A DNA stretch of 64,000 nucleotides from VGBV01 sp963780395 (GTDB lineage Bacteria; Actinomycetota; Thermoleophilia; Solirubrobacterales; 70-9), in the NCBI GenBank assembly GCA_963780395.1, contig CAWABY010000017.1, positions 124,001-188,000 of the forward strand. Reading direction: 5' to 3'. The translations under genes were made by a program, and so were the position numbers. Positions 35,934-44,841 of the stretch are shown one piece after another. The notes under the pieces are model-generated. The model ran no database searches and was not told the origin of the DNA. It was given only the letters and a program-made list of their open reading frames with translations. Each line of letters begins with the position of its first letter. Positions within the stretch are counted from its first letter, which is position 1.

Positions 35934-35976
35934 CCCTGCTGGACGAGTCGGGGAAGAACCATGCATACTTGGCGCC

Positions 35977-36963
35977 ATGGAAGCGCCCGACCCCTTCCCG
36001 CCGGCCGATCCCCTCGGCGAGGCACTCCACTTCCTGCGGATGAACGGCGCGTACTACTGCCGCTCCGAGCTCACCGCACCGTGGGGACTCACGCTGCCGC
36101 CGACGCCGGGGTACATGTGGTTTCACGTGGTGACCTCGGGCCGGATGTGGCTCGAGACGGGGGAGGAGGAGCGGGATTGGATCCAGCTCGGGGACCTCGC
36201 GCTCGTGCCGCACGGGGAGGGCCACGTCCTTAGCAGCGAGCCGGGAGCTCCTGCGCCCGGCATTCTCGATCTCGAGCGTGAGGTCGTGAGCGACCGCTAC
36301 GAGATCCTTCGCCATGGCGGGGGCGGTGCGCCCACCGGCCTCATCTGCGGGGCTGTGCGCTTCGCGCACCCGGCCGCCGGCAACCTCATCGAGATCCTCC
36401 CCAGGACGATCCGCATCGAGGCGTCCAGCTCGCCCCGGCTGGAGTGGATGCAGAGCGTGTTGCGGTTGATGGCCTCCGAGGCCGGCGAGCTCCGGCCCGG
36501 CGGCGAGGCCGTGATCACGCGCCTCGGGGACATCCTCGTGATCCAGGCAATCCGGGCCTGGATCGAGAGCGATCCGGCCGCACAGAGGGGCTGGCTGGGA
36601 GCGCTCCAAGACCCCCAGATCGGCCGCGCCATCTCAAACATTCATCGCGACCCCGCTCGGAACTGGACCGTCGCCTCCCTGGCCCACGAGCTGGCGATGT
36701 CGCGTTCGGCGTTCGCCGCCCGTTTCACCGAGCTCGTCGGCGAGCCGGTGATGAGCTACGTCGCCCGCTGGCGCATGCATGTCGCGGTAGCTGCGCTGAA
36801 GGAGGAGGGCGCCACGGTCGGCCAGCTCGCCGACCGGCTCGGCTACCGGTCCGAGGCCGCGTTCAGCCGCGCCTTCAAGCGCGTCATCGGCGTCTCGCCG
36901 GGCGCGATTAGGAGGACCGCCGCCGAGCAGGACCGCGCGCTGTTCGCCGCCGCGGCGGGCTGA
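35977..36963 (+). CDS. AraC-family transcriptional regulator with N-terminal cupin domain
   Basis: Transcription factor of 328 residues. An N-terminal cupin-type ligand domain (about 20-190) is followed by two helix-turn-helix units. The first is WTVASLAHELAMSRSAFAARF, and the second VGQLADRLGYRSEAAFSRAF, then KRVIGVSPGAIRR, the classic AraC C-terminal signature. Many such regulators control a divergently transcribed oxidoreductase operon in response to a small electrophile or redox signal. The two matched operator-like elements at 35243 and 35889 are its probable sites. A pattern like CATACT 7 nt before the ATG may be its -10. Confidence 0.9.
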   Translation: MEAPDPFPPADPLGEALHFLRMNGAYYCRSELTAPWGLTLPPTPGYMWFHVVTSGRMWLETGEEERDWIQLGDLALVPHGEGHVLSSEPGAPAPGILDLEREVVSDRYEILRHGGGGAPTGLICGAVRFAHPAAGNLIEILPRTIRIEASSSPRLEWMQSVLRLMASEAGELRPGGEAVITRLGDILVIQAIRAWIESDPAAQRGWLGALQDPQIGRAISNIHRDPARNWTVASLAHELAMSRSAFAARFTELVGEPVMSYVARWRMHVAVAALKEEGATVGQLADRLGYRSEAAFSRAFKRVIGVSPGAIRRTAAEQDRALFAAAAG

Positions 36964-37152
36964 GAGTGCGACGAGCGACCAATCACGCTTGGCTGGAGTG
37001 CCTGGCCGCGAGCTAGCGGGCGAATGACTTCGTGGGAAGTGGCGAGGAGCATTGTTTTGCCTCGACCCGCAAGCCAAAAGCCCCCGGTGTAGGCATCAAA
37101 CGAGACCCCGAACTCTCGCTTCAACACGGGATGCACGCGTCGGCACCGCCCG
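36964..37152. other. gene-poor stretch with no intact gene
   Basis: Together with the degraded DUF167 frame that follows, this forms about 420 bp with no intact gene. On the minus strand a short frame reads VHPVLKREFGVSFDAYTGG and then FWLAGRGKT, which may be the remnant of a former gene; it has no start and no recognisable match. No repeat or terminator was seen. Confidence 0.35.
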
Positions 37153-37404
37153 CTAGACGGCTCTCGCAAGGGACGAGAAGCAGGAGCCCGGCGATGGTTG
37201 GGCAGAGTGCCGCTTCCGCGTGAACGCAGCAGCGCGCGCACTTGCAGCAGGTAGGCGCCCGACCAAAAACCGGAGCAGCGCGCTCACGGGGCTAGGCGCT
37301 GCCGCGCGTCGGGCAGCGGTGACGCGGTAGATCAGCGCGCCCTCGCGGAAGCCGGCGACCTCGTTTCGGCTTGCACGAGGCGTGAGCCTCACCTCTATCG
37401 TCAT
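37153..37404 (-). pseudogene. degraded DUF167 (YggU-like) gene
   Basis: The first 30 codons match the start of a DUF167 protein: MTIEVRLTPRASRNEVAGF and then REGALIYRVTA. After this, the expected Pro/Gly-rich turn and Ala-Leu helix (normally PPVDGxANxALL) survive only in part (SALLRFLVGRLPAASAR). The rest runs into unrelated Arg/Ser codons, with no single shift that restores it. The length before decay is too short for the family's usual 90-100 residues. I read it as a decaying gene. It overlaps the start of the divergent GT87-like gene by 23 bp. Confidence 0.5.
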
Positions 37405-38636
37405 TCGCCCGTTGGCCACGACTCACCGCATCATCGCGGCCCTCGTCGCCGTCGCGGTGCACCTGGCGCTGCTGGTGCCGACCATCGGCCAGGAGGGCGG
37501 GGTGCTCGGGAACCGACTTCGGGCCCGAGGCCGAGGCGATCGAGCGCGGGGCGCTGCCCTACGGCGACGAGGAGCTCGAGTACCCGCCGTTCTCGATCCC
37601 CGTGATCGTGGGGCCGGCGCTGGTGGGCGAGGGCGCGGAGGCCTACAACGAGGACTTCGAGATCCAGATGCTGGTCGTGGACCTGGCGATCGTGCTGCTG
37701 CTGGCGCTCGCGCTGCCGGGGACCGCCAGGCACGTGATCGCGGCGCTGGCCGTGTACACGCTCGGGATCGTGGCCCTGTCGGGGATCGTGCTGGGGGCCT
37801 CCGACATCGACGAGGCGCCTCTGGCACTGGGCCGCTTCGACCTGTGGCCGGCGCTGCTGGTGCTGGCCGCGGTGCTGGCGCGAGAGCGCGGGCGCTCGGC
37901 CACCTGGTCGGCGCTGCTCTCGGCCGGGGTGGCGCTGAAGGCCTATCCGCTGGCGCTGTTCCCGGCGCTGCTGCGCGGCGAGCGCAACCTTGGCCGGGTC
38001 GCCGTCGCAGCGGCGATCCCGGTCGTGGTGGCGGCCGCGATCGTGCTCGGCTTCGGTGACGAGTTCGGCTCCGCGATCGGGTACCACGCCGACCGCGGGC
38101 TGCAGATCGAGGCCGTGGCGGCGACGCCGCTGGAGATCGCGTCGATCAACGACACCAGCGCCGAGGCGGAGTACGGCTCGGGCAGCTTCAACTTCGTCGC
38201 GGGGGGCGCCGAGGCGGCGCGCGCGATCTCGATCGGCCTGCTGGTCTGCAGCTACGCGCTGGTGCTGTGGGCCGGCTGGCGGACGCGCGTCTCGCATCTG
38301 AAGCTGGCGACCGCGCTGTTGGCCGTGATCGTCGTCTTCTCCCCGGTCCTCTCGCCCCAATTCCTGTTCTGGCTGCTGCCGCTGTCGGCCGCCGCCTACG
38401 GGCTGGCGGCGTCGAACGCGGTGCTCCTGGCGGCCTTCGTCCTGACCCAGCTGATGCTGCAGTTCTACGCCCGGGTCGTGGTCGATTTCGACCCCGAGTT
38501 CGTCTGGCGCCTGGCGGGCCGCAACGCGGCGCTGCTGCTCTACGCCGGCCTCGTCTGCGTGCCCATCGTCAGCGCGGCGCTGCGGTCGGGCGAGCCCGAC
38601 CGGGGCGGTGAGGTCGCGGCGCCGGAGGCGACGTAG
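37382..38636 (+). CDS. DUF2029/GT87-like membrane protein (one frameshift)
   Basis: Membrane protein of about 407-417 residues with about 10 helices. After the first helix comes an extracytoplasmic loop, which after correction reads TDFGPEAEAIERGALPYGDE followed by LEYPPFSIPV. The aspartate and the YPP motif are the pattern of GT87 polyprenol-phosphate mannosyltransferases. One extra base at about 37511 separates the two parts. Later segments (ALKAYPLALFPALLRGER, SPVLSPQFLFWLLPL) are also typical. The start could be GTG 37382 or TTG 37412; the latter lies after the overlap with the decaying upstream gene. Confidence 0.76.
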
Positions 38637-38639
38637 CCT
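38634..38639 (+). promoter_or_regulatory. putative -10 box using the upstream stop codon (thiL)
   Basis: TAGCCT is made of the preceding gene's TAG stop plus CCT and lies 6 nt before the thiL ATG at 38646, fitting a leaderless transcript. Confidence 0.45.
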
Positions 38640-38645
38640 GTCGCC

Positions 38646-39677
38646 ATGGAGAGCGAGTTCGACCTGATCGCGGCGCTGGTCGAGCGCCTGCCGCCACCCG
38701 GCGAGGCCGTGCGCGTGGGCAGCGGGGACGACGCCGCCGTGACCGAGCCCCGATCGGGCGCCTCGGTGACCAGCGTCGATGCGCTCGTCGACGGCGTCCA
38801 CTTCAGGCTGGAGCAGTTCGGGCCGCGCGCGGTCGGCCGCAAGGCGCTCGCCGCCGCGCTCTCGGACCTCGCGGCGATGGGAGCCGAGCCCGGCGAGGCC
38901 TACGTCGCGCTCGGGGTGCCGGAGGGGATCGTCACCGAGCAGCTCCGTGAGCTCGCGGACGGGCTCGCCGAGGTCGCCTCGCGCGAGGGCGTCTCGGTCG
39001 TCGGCGGCGACGTGACGCGGGCGCCGGCGCTGTCGCTTGCGGTCACCTGCGTCGGCTACGAGCCCGCGGGCGGGCGCCTGGTGACGCGCTCGGGCGCGCG
39101 GCCCGGCGACGTCGTCGTCGTGACCGGCGAGCTCGGCGGCGCCGCCGGCGGGCTGCAGCTGCTGGAGAGGGTCGGCGGCGGGCCGGAGCCGGACGAGGCG
39201 ATCGCATCGCTCGAGGAGCGACAGCTCGACCCGCGCCCGCGGCTGGCGGCCGGCATGACGCTGGCGGGCGCCGGCGCCACGGCGATGATCGACCTCAGCG
39301 ACGGGATCGGCGCCGACGCGGGCCACGTGGCCGCAGCCAGCGGCGTCCGGATCGAGATCGAGGCCGGCCGCCTGCCGCTCGCCCGCGGGCTGATCAAGCT
39401 GGTCGGCGGCTCCGAGGCCGCCCTGCCGCTGGTCCTCTCGGGCGGGGAGGACTACGAGCTGCTGGCCACGCTGCCCGCCGGCGCGCTCGATCAGGTGCGC
39501 GCCGAGCTGGGCGAGGGACCGGGCATCACCGAGATCGGCCAGGTCCTGGATGGCGAGGGCGCCGCCGTCCTCGGTTTGGACGGCGAGGAGCTCGAGGCCG
39601 GCGGCTTCGACCACATGCGGGGGTCGCGGGCCGGCTCCTCCGGCGGCGCCTCCTCCTCTTCTTCCTCCTCCTCCTGA
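38646..39677 (+). CDS. thiL: thiamine-monophosphate kinase
   Basis: Phosphorylates thiamine monophosphate to the active cofactor thiamine pyrophosphate, in the cytosol. The protein has 343 residues. VGSGDDAAV, the DALVDGVHFRLE stretch and SDLAAMGAEP are the conserved N-terminal blocks; VVGGDVTRAP and LVLSGGEDYELLATLPAG are conserved later. The C-terminal tail (GSSGGASSSSSSSS) is low complexity and lies opposite the end of the convergent gene, with a 187-bp overlap. A leaderless promoter directly before the ATG is likely. Confidence 0.92.
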   Translation: MESEFDLIAALVERLPPPGEAVRVGSGDDAAVTEPRSGASVTSVDALVDGVHFRLEQFGPRAVGRKALAAALSDLAAMGAEPGEAYVALGVPEGIVTEQLRELADGLAEVASREGVSVVGGDVTRAPALSLAVTCVGYEPAGGRLVTRSGARPGDVVVVTGELGGAAGGLQLLERVGGGPEPDEAIASLEERQLDPRPRLAAGMTLAGAGATAMIDLSDGIGADAGHVAAASGVRIEIEAGRLPLARGLIKLVGGSEAALPLVLSGGEDYELLATLPAGALDQVRAELGEGPGITEIGQVLDGEGAAVLGLDGEELEAGGFDHMRGSRAGSSGGASSSSSSSS

Positions 39678-41422
39678 GCGGGCTCGGGGTCCCGCCTCCG
39701 CTCCAGTTCGCGCCCGCGGGCGACCAAGCCGCGCAAGCTCAGCCCGCCGCCTTCGCCGCCGGCCTCGCCGCGCGCCGCGACGATCGCGAGCCCCGTGCCG
39801 GCGAGCATGCAGGCGAGCAGGGCGAGGAGGCCGGGCAGCTGGCCTCCGGTGAACATGAACAGCAGGTCCAGGGCGACTTCGAGACCGGTGTCGAAGCGGC
39901 CGGCCAGCGCGGCGACGGCGGCCAGGGCGGGGATCAGGCCCGCCAGCACCAGGCCGGCCGCGGCCAGCCTGCCTGGCGCGACCCCGCCCGCGGCGAGCAC
40001 CCACAGCTGCAGCCCCAGCGCGACAAGCAGTCCCAGATACGGGTTGATCAGCCAGATGCCGAAGCCCGTCACCGCGGCCAGGGAGACGGCCGACGCGGGC
40101 GCCAGCGCGGCCAGCGAGGGCGGCGGCGGCAGCAGCGGGCGCAGCAGGAAGGCGCTGACCGCAAACGCCACGGCGGCGATCGCGACCGCGATCTTGCCGC
40201 CGAGGCCCAGGCCCTCGGCGCCCGGCAGGAAGGGGAACTCCGGGCTGGGCACGAGGCCGACCAGCGCCGCCAGGGCGAGCAGGACGAACACGAGCAGGAA
40301 CGGGACGGCGCGCAGCGTCACCCAGCCGAGCGCCCGGACGGCCTCCATCGGGCTGCCGGCGGCTGCCGCGACGCCGCCGAACCCGACAACGGCCGGCGCC
40401 AGCAACAGCGCCAGCGCAAGCATCGCCAGGGTCCATCCAGGCAGCAGGTTGCCGGCCAGCCCGATGTAGGTTCCCGGACCGTGCTCGAGCGGCTCGCGGG
40501 CCGCGTCCACCGCGAGCATCAGCGATAGCGCGGCGCGGCCGAAGCGGCCGAGGGTGACCGAGCTGACCTCGCCTTCCCCGTCAAGGCCGGGCGGGGGCGG
40601 CAGCTCGCCGGAGGACGAGAGCCGGACCGAGTCGAAGCCCATCTCGACCAGCGGCCCCTGCTCGCCGAGTGCGGAGGGGATCGCCAGCCGGAAGACGTCG
40701 GAGATCGGCCCCTCGTCGCCGGCGGGCTGCCCGGCCTCGGCGGCGATGGTCGCGGCGGCGGTCCGCGCCAGCCTGATGCTGGTGCTCTCGCTGCCGGTGG
40801 ACCAGGGCAGCATCAGGGGCTGCTCGGGATCCGGCGCGGCGGGCTGGCTGAGCGCGATCACGGCGTCCAGCAGCCCGGCGTCCGAGTAGTCCTCGGCGAA
40901 GCGCCGGGCCCCGAGGGCGCCGATGCTGCCCCCGTCCGAGGAGACGAAGACGAGCGTCTTCTCATGGGTTGACCCGGCGAAGGCCGAGGCGATCTCCAGC
41001 AGCGCGGCCGTCGAGGCGATGGTCGAGGCGGCGCCGGTGCCGGTGAGGACGTCGCGGTTGGCGATCACGGCGACCTGGCGCTCGGAGGGGCCGGGAAGGA
41101 TGCCGATCAGGTTCCGCAGCTCGACCTCCTCGTCTCCATCGGAGCCGCTGAACCGCTGCTCGGAGACCTCCATCGAGTTGATCTCCTTGAAGCGGGCCAG
41201 CACCGCCTCGGCCAGGGCCTCGTCTTGGTCCGAGCCCGGGCGCGGGCTGGGGTGGGCGCGCGCGAGGTCGCGCGCCAGCGAAGCGGCGGCCTCGGTTTCG
41301 AAGGCGTCGGGAGGCAGCCCCGGCTCGGCCGGCCGCGGGACCTCCTGCAGCGAGAACATAGCCACGACCAGTGCCAGCGGCACGGCGAGCAGCACGATTC
41401 TCCACAGGCGCAGGTCGATCAT
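39491..41422 (-). CDS. M28-peptidase-like membrane protein lacking metal ligands
   Basis: Protein of about 643 residues. A signal-anchor at the N-terminus (IVLLAVPLALVVAMFSL) leads into a domain with the fold landmarks of M28 aminopeptidases: ELRNLIGILPGPSERQVAVI, TAALLEIASAFAG and KTLVFVSSDGGSIGALGARRFA. The residues that normally bind zinc are gone: the AHxD motif reads ANRD and the EE pair reads DG. Eight or nine membrane helices follow in the C-terminal half. The ending includes an EEEEEEEE run and about 60 residues read antisense to thiL. Its ATG is 17 bp from the divergent response-regulator start. It probably acts as a binding or scaffold protein, not a protease. Confidence 0.72.
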   Translation of the reverse strand: MIDLRLWRIVLLAVPLALVVAMFSLQEVPRPAEPGLPPDAFETEAAASLARDLARAHPSPRPGSDQDEALAEAVLARFKEINSMEVSEQRFSGSDGDEEVELRNLIGILPGPSERQVAVIANRDVLTGTGAASTIASTAALLEIASAFAGSTHEKTLVFVSSDGGSIGALGARRFAEDYSDAGLLDAVIALSQPAAPDPEQPLMLPWSTGSESTSIRLARTAAATIAAEAGQPAGDEGPISDVFRLAIPSALGEQGPLVEMGFDSVRLSSSGELPPPPGLDGEGEVSSVTLGRFGRAALSLMLAVDAAREPLEHGPGTYIGLAGNLLPGWTLAMLALALLLAPAVVGFGGVAAAAGSPMEAVRALGWVTLRAVPFLLVFVLLALAALVGLVPSPEFPFLPGAEGLGLGGKIAVAIAAVAFAVSAFLLRPLLPPPPSLAALAPASAVSLAAVTGFGIWLINPYLGLLVALGLQLWVLAAGGVAPGRLAAAGLVLAGLIPALAAVAALAGRFDTGLEVALDLLFMFTGGQLPGLLALLACMLAGTGLAIVAARGEAGGEGGGLSLRGLVARGRELERRRDPEPAQEEEEEEEEAPPEEPARDPRMWSKPPASSSSPSKPRTAAPSPSRTWPISVMPGPSPSSART

Positions 41423-41439
41423 CGTCTTAAGCTTCCAGA

Positions 41440-42150
41440 ATGGCGCCCGGACAGGCGCGGATACTCCTCGTGGACGACGAGCAGGCCGTGCAGACACTTC
41501 TCACCTACCCCCTCCGCAAGGAAGGCTACGAGGTGGTCGGGGCGGTTGACGGACAGGAGGCGCTGGACCGCTTCGCCGAGCAGCGCTTTGACCTGGTCGT
41601 GCTCGACCTGATGCTGCCGAAGCTGGACGGGATCGAGGTCTGCCGCCGCCTGCGAACCCGCAGCCAGGTGCCGATCATCATGCTGACCGCGAAGGGCGAC
41701 GAGGCGGACAAGGTCGCCGGCCTCGAGATGGGCGCCGACGACTACATCACCAAGCCGTTCTCGGTGCGGGAGTTCCGCAGCCGCGTCAAGGCCGCGCTGC
41801 GCCGCGGCAACATGGCGGGCCGCGGGCCCGCCGGCGAGGAGCCGATCCAGGCGGGCGAGCTGGAGATCGACTTCGAGCGGCGCGCGGTGCGGGTCCGCGC
41901 CGCCGACGTCCAGCTCACCTACGTCGAGTTCGAGATCGTGGCGGCTCTGGCCAGCGCCCCGGGCCGCGTCTTCAGCCGCGAGATGCTGCTCGAGCACGTC
42001 TGGGGAGATTCGACCTACCGCGACCCTCGCACCGTGGACGTCCACATCCGCCACCTGCGCGAAAAGCTCGAGGCCGACGCCAAACATCCCGAGTACCTGT
42101 TCACGGTCCGGGGAGTCGGCTACCGCTTCCGCGACAGCGGCCGGGACTAG
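41440..42150 (+). CDS. OmpR-family response regulator
   Basis: DNA-binding response regulator of 236 residues. The receiver domain shows the acidic pair VDDE, the phospho-acceptor Asp in LVVLDLMLPKLDG and the Lys in YITKPF. The winged helix output domain contains LTYVEFEIVAALASAPGRVF and the recognition-helix region RTVDVHIRHLREKLE, then TVRGVGYRF. It lies 17 bp before a histidine kinase and two genes before an HtrA protease, suggesting a stress-response operon. The ATG has no Shine-Dalgarno and may be translated leaderless. Confidence 0.93.
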   Translation: MAPGQARILLVDDEQAVQTLLTYPLRKEGYEVVGAVDGQEALDRFAEQRFDLVVLDLMLPKLDGIEVCRRLRTRSQVPIIMLTAKGDEADKVAGLEMGADDYITKPFSVREFRSRVKAALRRGNMAGRGPAGEEPIQAGELEIDFERRAVRVRAADVQLTYVEFEIVAALASAPGRVFSREMLLEHVWGDSTYRDPRTVDVHIRHLREKLEADAKHPEYLFTVRGVGYRFRDSGRD

Positions 42151-42167
42151 CGGGGGCGGGCGGGGCC

Positions 42168-43619
42168 ATGAGGCTGAACCGGTTCGACAACCTCCGAAAC
42201 CGGCTGGTGCTGCTGATCTTCGCGATCACGGCCGCTGCGATCGGCTTCGTCTATCTCTACGTCGTGCCGCAGCTCGAGTCGAGCCTGACGGCCGAGAAGC
42301 TGCGCCGCCTCGAGCGCCTCGGGGGCGAGCAGGGGCCCCGCCTCGCCCGGGCGCTGCAGCAGGGCGACTCCGAGGCCCAGGTCCAGAACCTGGTGCGGAT
42401 GATCTCGCAGGACACCGAGAGCCGCGTCACCCTGCTGGCGGTCGACGACCGGGCGGGCTCGGCCGGAGCGGAGTTCGTGCTCGCCGACTCCGAGGGTGAG
42501 CCGACCGCGATCCAGGGCAGCTACCTGGCGGCAGAGGCGGCGGTCGAGTCGGGCAGCACCCGCTCCGGGGTCGAGCGGGTGGCGGGGGAGCGGGTCGGCA
42601 CCTCGGCGGTCCCGATCGGCGCCGGTGGCGACGCGGAATGGGTCGCGGTCCTCTCCAGCCCGCTCGACGACGTCGAGGACAACGTGGCGCTGATCCGGCG
42701 CCAGATCCTGATCGCGGGTGCGATCGCGCTGGCGGCGGCCTCGCTGGCGGGCTTCTGGGCCGCTGGCGCCGTCTCGCGCCGGTTGCGCCGGCTGCGCCGC
42801 GCGGCCGAGCAGGTCGCCGACGGAGACTTCAACCACCCGATCCCGATCGAGTCCTCGGACGAGCTGGGGCAGCTCGCGCGCAGCTTCAACGAGATGCAGC
42901 GCCGACTGGAGCGCCTGGACAGCGCCCGCAAGGAGTTCATCGCCAACGCCTCGCACGAGCTGCGCACGCCGATCTTCTCGCTGGGCGGGTTCGTGGAGCT
43001 GCTGGAGACCGATAACCCCAACGCCAAGGAGCGCAAGGAGTTCATGGCGGAGATGCGCGGCCAGGTCGAGCGGCTGCAGAAGCTGACCGCCGACCTGCTG
43101 GACCTCTCCAAGCTCGACGCCGACGCGATGGAGATCAGCCGCCAGCCGGTCGACCTGAAGCAGGTCGCCCGCGAGGTGACCGGCGAGTTCCGGCGCGCCG
43201 CCAGGCACCATCGTACGAAGCTGCAGGTGCGCGGCCGTGGGGCGGCCGTGGCGCTGGCCGACCCTGATCGGGTCGGTCAGATCATCCGTATCCTGCTCGA
43301 CAATGCGCTCACGCACACGCCAGAGGGGACGGTGGTGACGGTCACCGCCGTTCGCGGCGACGCCGCCGCGGAGCTGATCGTCGGCGACGACGGCCGCGGG
43401 ATCGAGCCCCGCGCCGTCGAGCGCGTCTTCGACCGCTTCTACACCGGCGATACCGCCTCGGGCTCCGGGCTCGGTCTGGCGATCGCCGCCGAGCTCGCGA
43501 CCCTGATGGAGGGACAGCTCGAGGTGGTCAGCCAGCGCGGATTCACCGCCTTCACGCTGACGCTGCCGCTGGCCGAGCGGCCTCGCCGCAGCCTCGAGCC
43601 CGTAGAGGCGGCGGCGTGA
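42168..43619 (+). CDS. sensor histidine kinase
   Basis: Membrane-bound kinase of 483 residues. Two transmembrane helices (LVLLIFAITAAAIGFVYLYV; LIAGAIALAAASLAGFWAA) flank an extracytoplasmic sensor domain of about 150 residues. A HAMP domain follows, then the phospho-acceptor helix FIANASHELRTPIFSLGG, and the catalytic boxes IRILLDNALTHTPEG (N), VGDDGRGIEP (G1) and SGSGLGLAIAAELA (G2). It would phosphorylate the response regulator encoded directly upstream. The signal is not known, but the HtrA gene next door suggests envelope or protein-folding stress. Confidence 0.93.
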   Translation: MRLNRFDNLRNRLVLLIFAITAAAIGFVYLYVVPQLESSLTAEKLRRLERLGGEQGPRLARALQQGDSEAQVQNLVRMISQDTESRVTLLAVDDRAGSAGAEFVLADSEGEPTAIQGSYLAAEAAVESGSTRSGVERVAGERVGTSAVPIGAGGDAEWVAVLSSPLDDVEDNVALIRRQILIAGAIALAAASLAGFWAAGAVSRRLRRLRRAAEQVADGDFNHPIPIESSDELGQLARSFNEMQRRLERLDSARKEFIANASHELRTPIFSLGGFVELLETDNPNAKERKEFMAEMRGQVERLQKLTADLLDLSKLDADAMEISRQPVDLKQVAREVTGEFRRAARHHRTKLQVRGRGAAVALADPDRVGQIIRILLDNALTHTPEGTVVTVTAVRGDAAAELIVGDDGRGIEPRAVERVFDRFYTGDTASGSGLGLAIAAELATLMEGQLEVVSQRGFTAFTLTLPLAERPRRSLEPVEAAA

Positions 43620-43647
43620 GCCGCCGCCTCATCCTGGGGCCGACCGC

Positions 43648-44841
43648 GTGAGAGCGCCCAAGCGGCTCACCGGCGCGGCCCTCGCCGCGGCCGCCGCGCT
43701 GGCGCTCGTCGCCTGCGGCGGGGACGACGACGACTCCTCGGGGTCCTCGTCGGACGCGGGTACCACCACCGAGCAGGTGATCGTCCAGGGGGGCAACGGC
43801 GACTTCAACCCGGCCCAGGTCTACGAGAAGGCGGCGCCTGGCGTGGTCACGGTCCTCTCGATCTTCGAGGGTGGCGGAGCGGGGGCGCTCGGCGGGGGCG
43901 CGGGCCAGGGCTCGGGCTTCGTCATCTCCGACGAGGGCGAGATCCTGACCAACGCGCACGTGATCGCCAGCGGCGGCCAGGGCAACGGCGGCGGCCCCCT
44001 GAAGCCGGCGAGGTCGGTCTTCGTGGAGTTCAGCGACCGCAACCGGGTCGCGGCCGAGATCGTCGGCTTCGACCCCGACGCCGACGTGGCGCTGATCAAG
44101 GTCAATCCCGACGACCTGGTCGGCGCCGAGGACCTGACGCAGCTCCAGGTCAGCGAGCGGGATGAATACGGGGTGGGCGAGCACGTGGCGGCGATCGGCA
44201 GCCCCTTCGGCGAGCAGCAGTCGCTGTCGACCGGGATCGTCTCGGCCACCGACCGCTCGATCCAGTCCCTCAGCGACTTCGCGATCGACAACGCGATCCA
44301 GACCGACGCCTCGATCAACCCCGGCAACTCCGGCGGTCCCCTGCTGGACGCCGAGGGCAAGGTGATCGGCATCAACCAGCAGATCGAGACCGCTTCGGGG
44401 ACCAACTCCGGGGTCGGCTTCGCGATCCCGGCCAGCGCCATCCGCTTCTCGCTCGACCAGCTGCGCGAGGACGGGGACGTGGACTACGCCTACCTGGGCG
44501 TGACCACGCAGTCACTTTGGCCCCAGCTGGCCGAGGAGCTCGACCTGGACGTCGAGAAGGGCGCCCTGATCTCGCGGGTGGTCGATGGCGGCCCGGCCGA
44601 CGACGCGGGCCTGGAGGGCTCGAGCGACCAGCAGACCTTCCAGGGGGCCCCGGTCGAGACCGGCGGCGACGTGATCGTCGCCGTGGACGGCCAGGAGCTG
44701 CAGGCCGAGAGCGACCTGGCCGAACTGGTCAGCCGCCAGCGCCCGGGGCAGACCGTGACCCTGGAGGTCCTGCGCGACGGGGAGCGACAGGAGGTCGAGG
44801 TCGAGCTGGAGCCGCGGCCCGAGAGCGTCCCGGCGCCCTGA
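43648..44841 (+). CDS. HtrA/DegP-type serine protease (lipoprotein)
   Basis: Extracytoplasmic S1C protease of 397 residues. The N-terminus is a lipoprotein signal (AAAAALALVAC), then an acidic Ser/Thr linker. The catalytic His is in ILTNAHVIA, Asp in DPDADVALIKV and Ser in NPGNSGGPLL. One PDZ domain follows (YLGVTTQSLWPQLAEEL, GDVIVAVDGQELQAESDL). It probably degrades or refolds damaged exported proteins under control of the two-component system upstream, the same gene order as MprAB with PepD in mycobacteria. The stop overlaps the start region of the next gene. Confidence 0.93.
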   Translation: MRAPKRLTGAALAAAAALALVACGGDDDDSSGSSSDAGTTTEQVIVQGGNGDFNPAQVYEKAAPGVVTVLSIFEGGGAGALGGGAGQGSGFVISDEGEILTNAHVIASGGQGNGGGPLKPARSVFVEFSDRNRVAAEIVGFDPDADVALIKVNPDDLVGAEDLTQLQVSERDEYGVGEHVAAIGSPFGEQQSLSTGIVSATDRSIQSLSDFAIDNAIQTDASINPGNSGGPLLDAEGKVIGINQQIETASGTNSGVGFAIPASAIRFSLDQLREDGDVDYAYLGVTTQSLWPQLAEELDLDVEKGALISRVVDGGPADDAGLEGSSDQQTFQGAPVETGGDVIVAVDGQELQAESDLAELVSRQRPGQTVTLEVLRDGERQEVEVELEPRPESVPAP

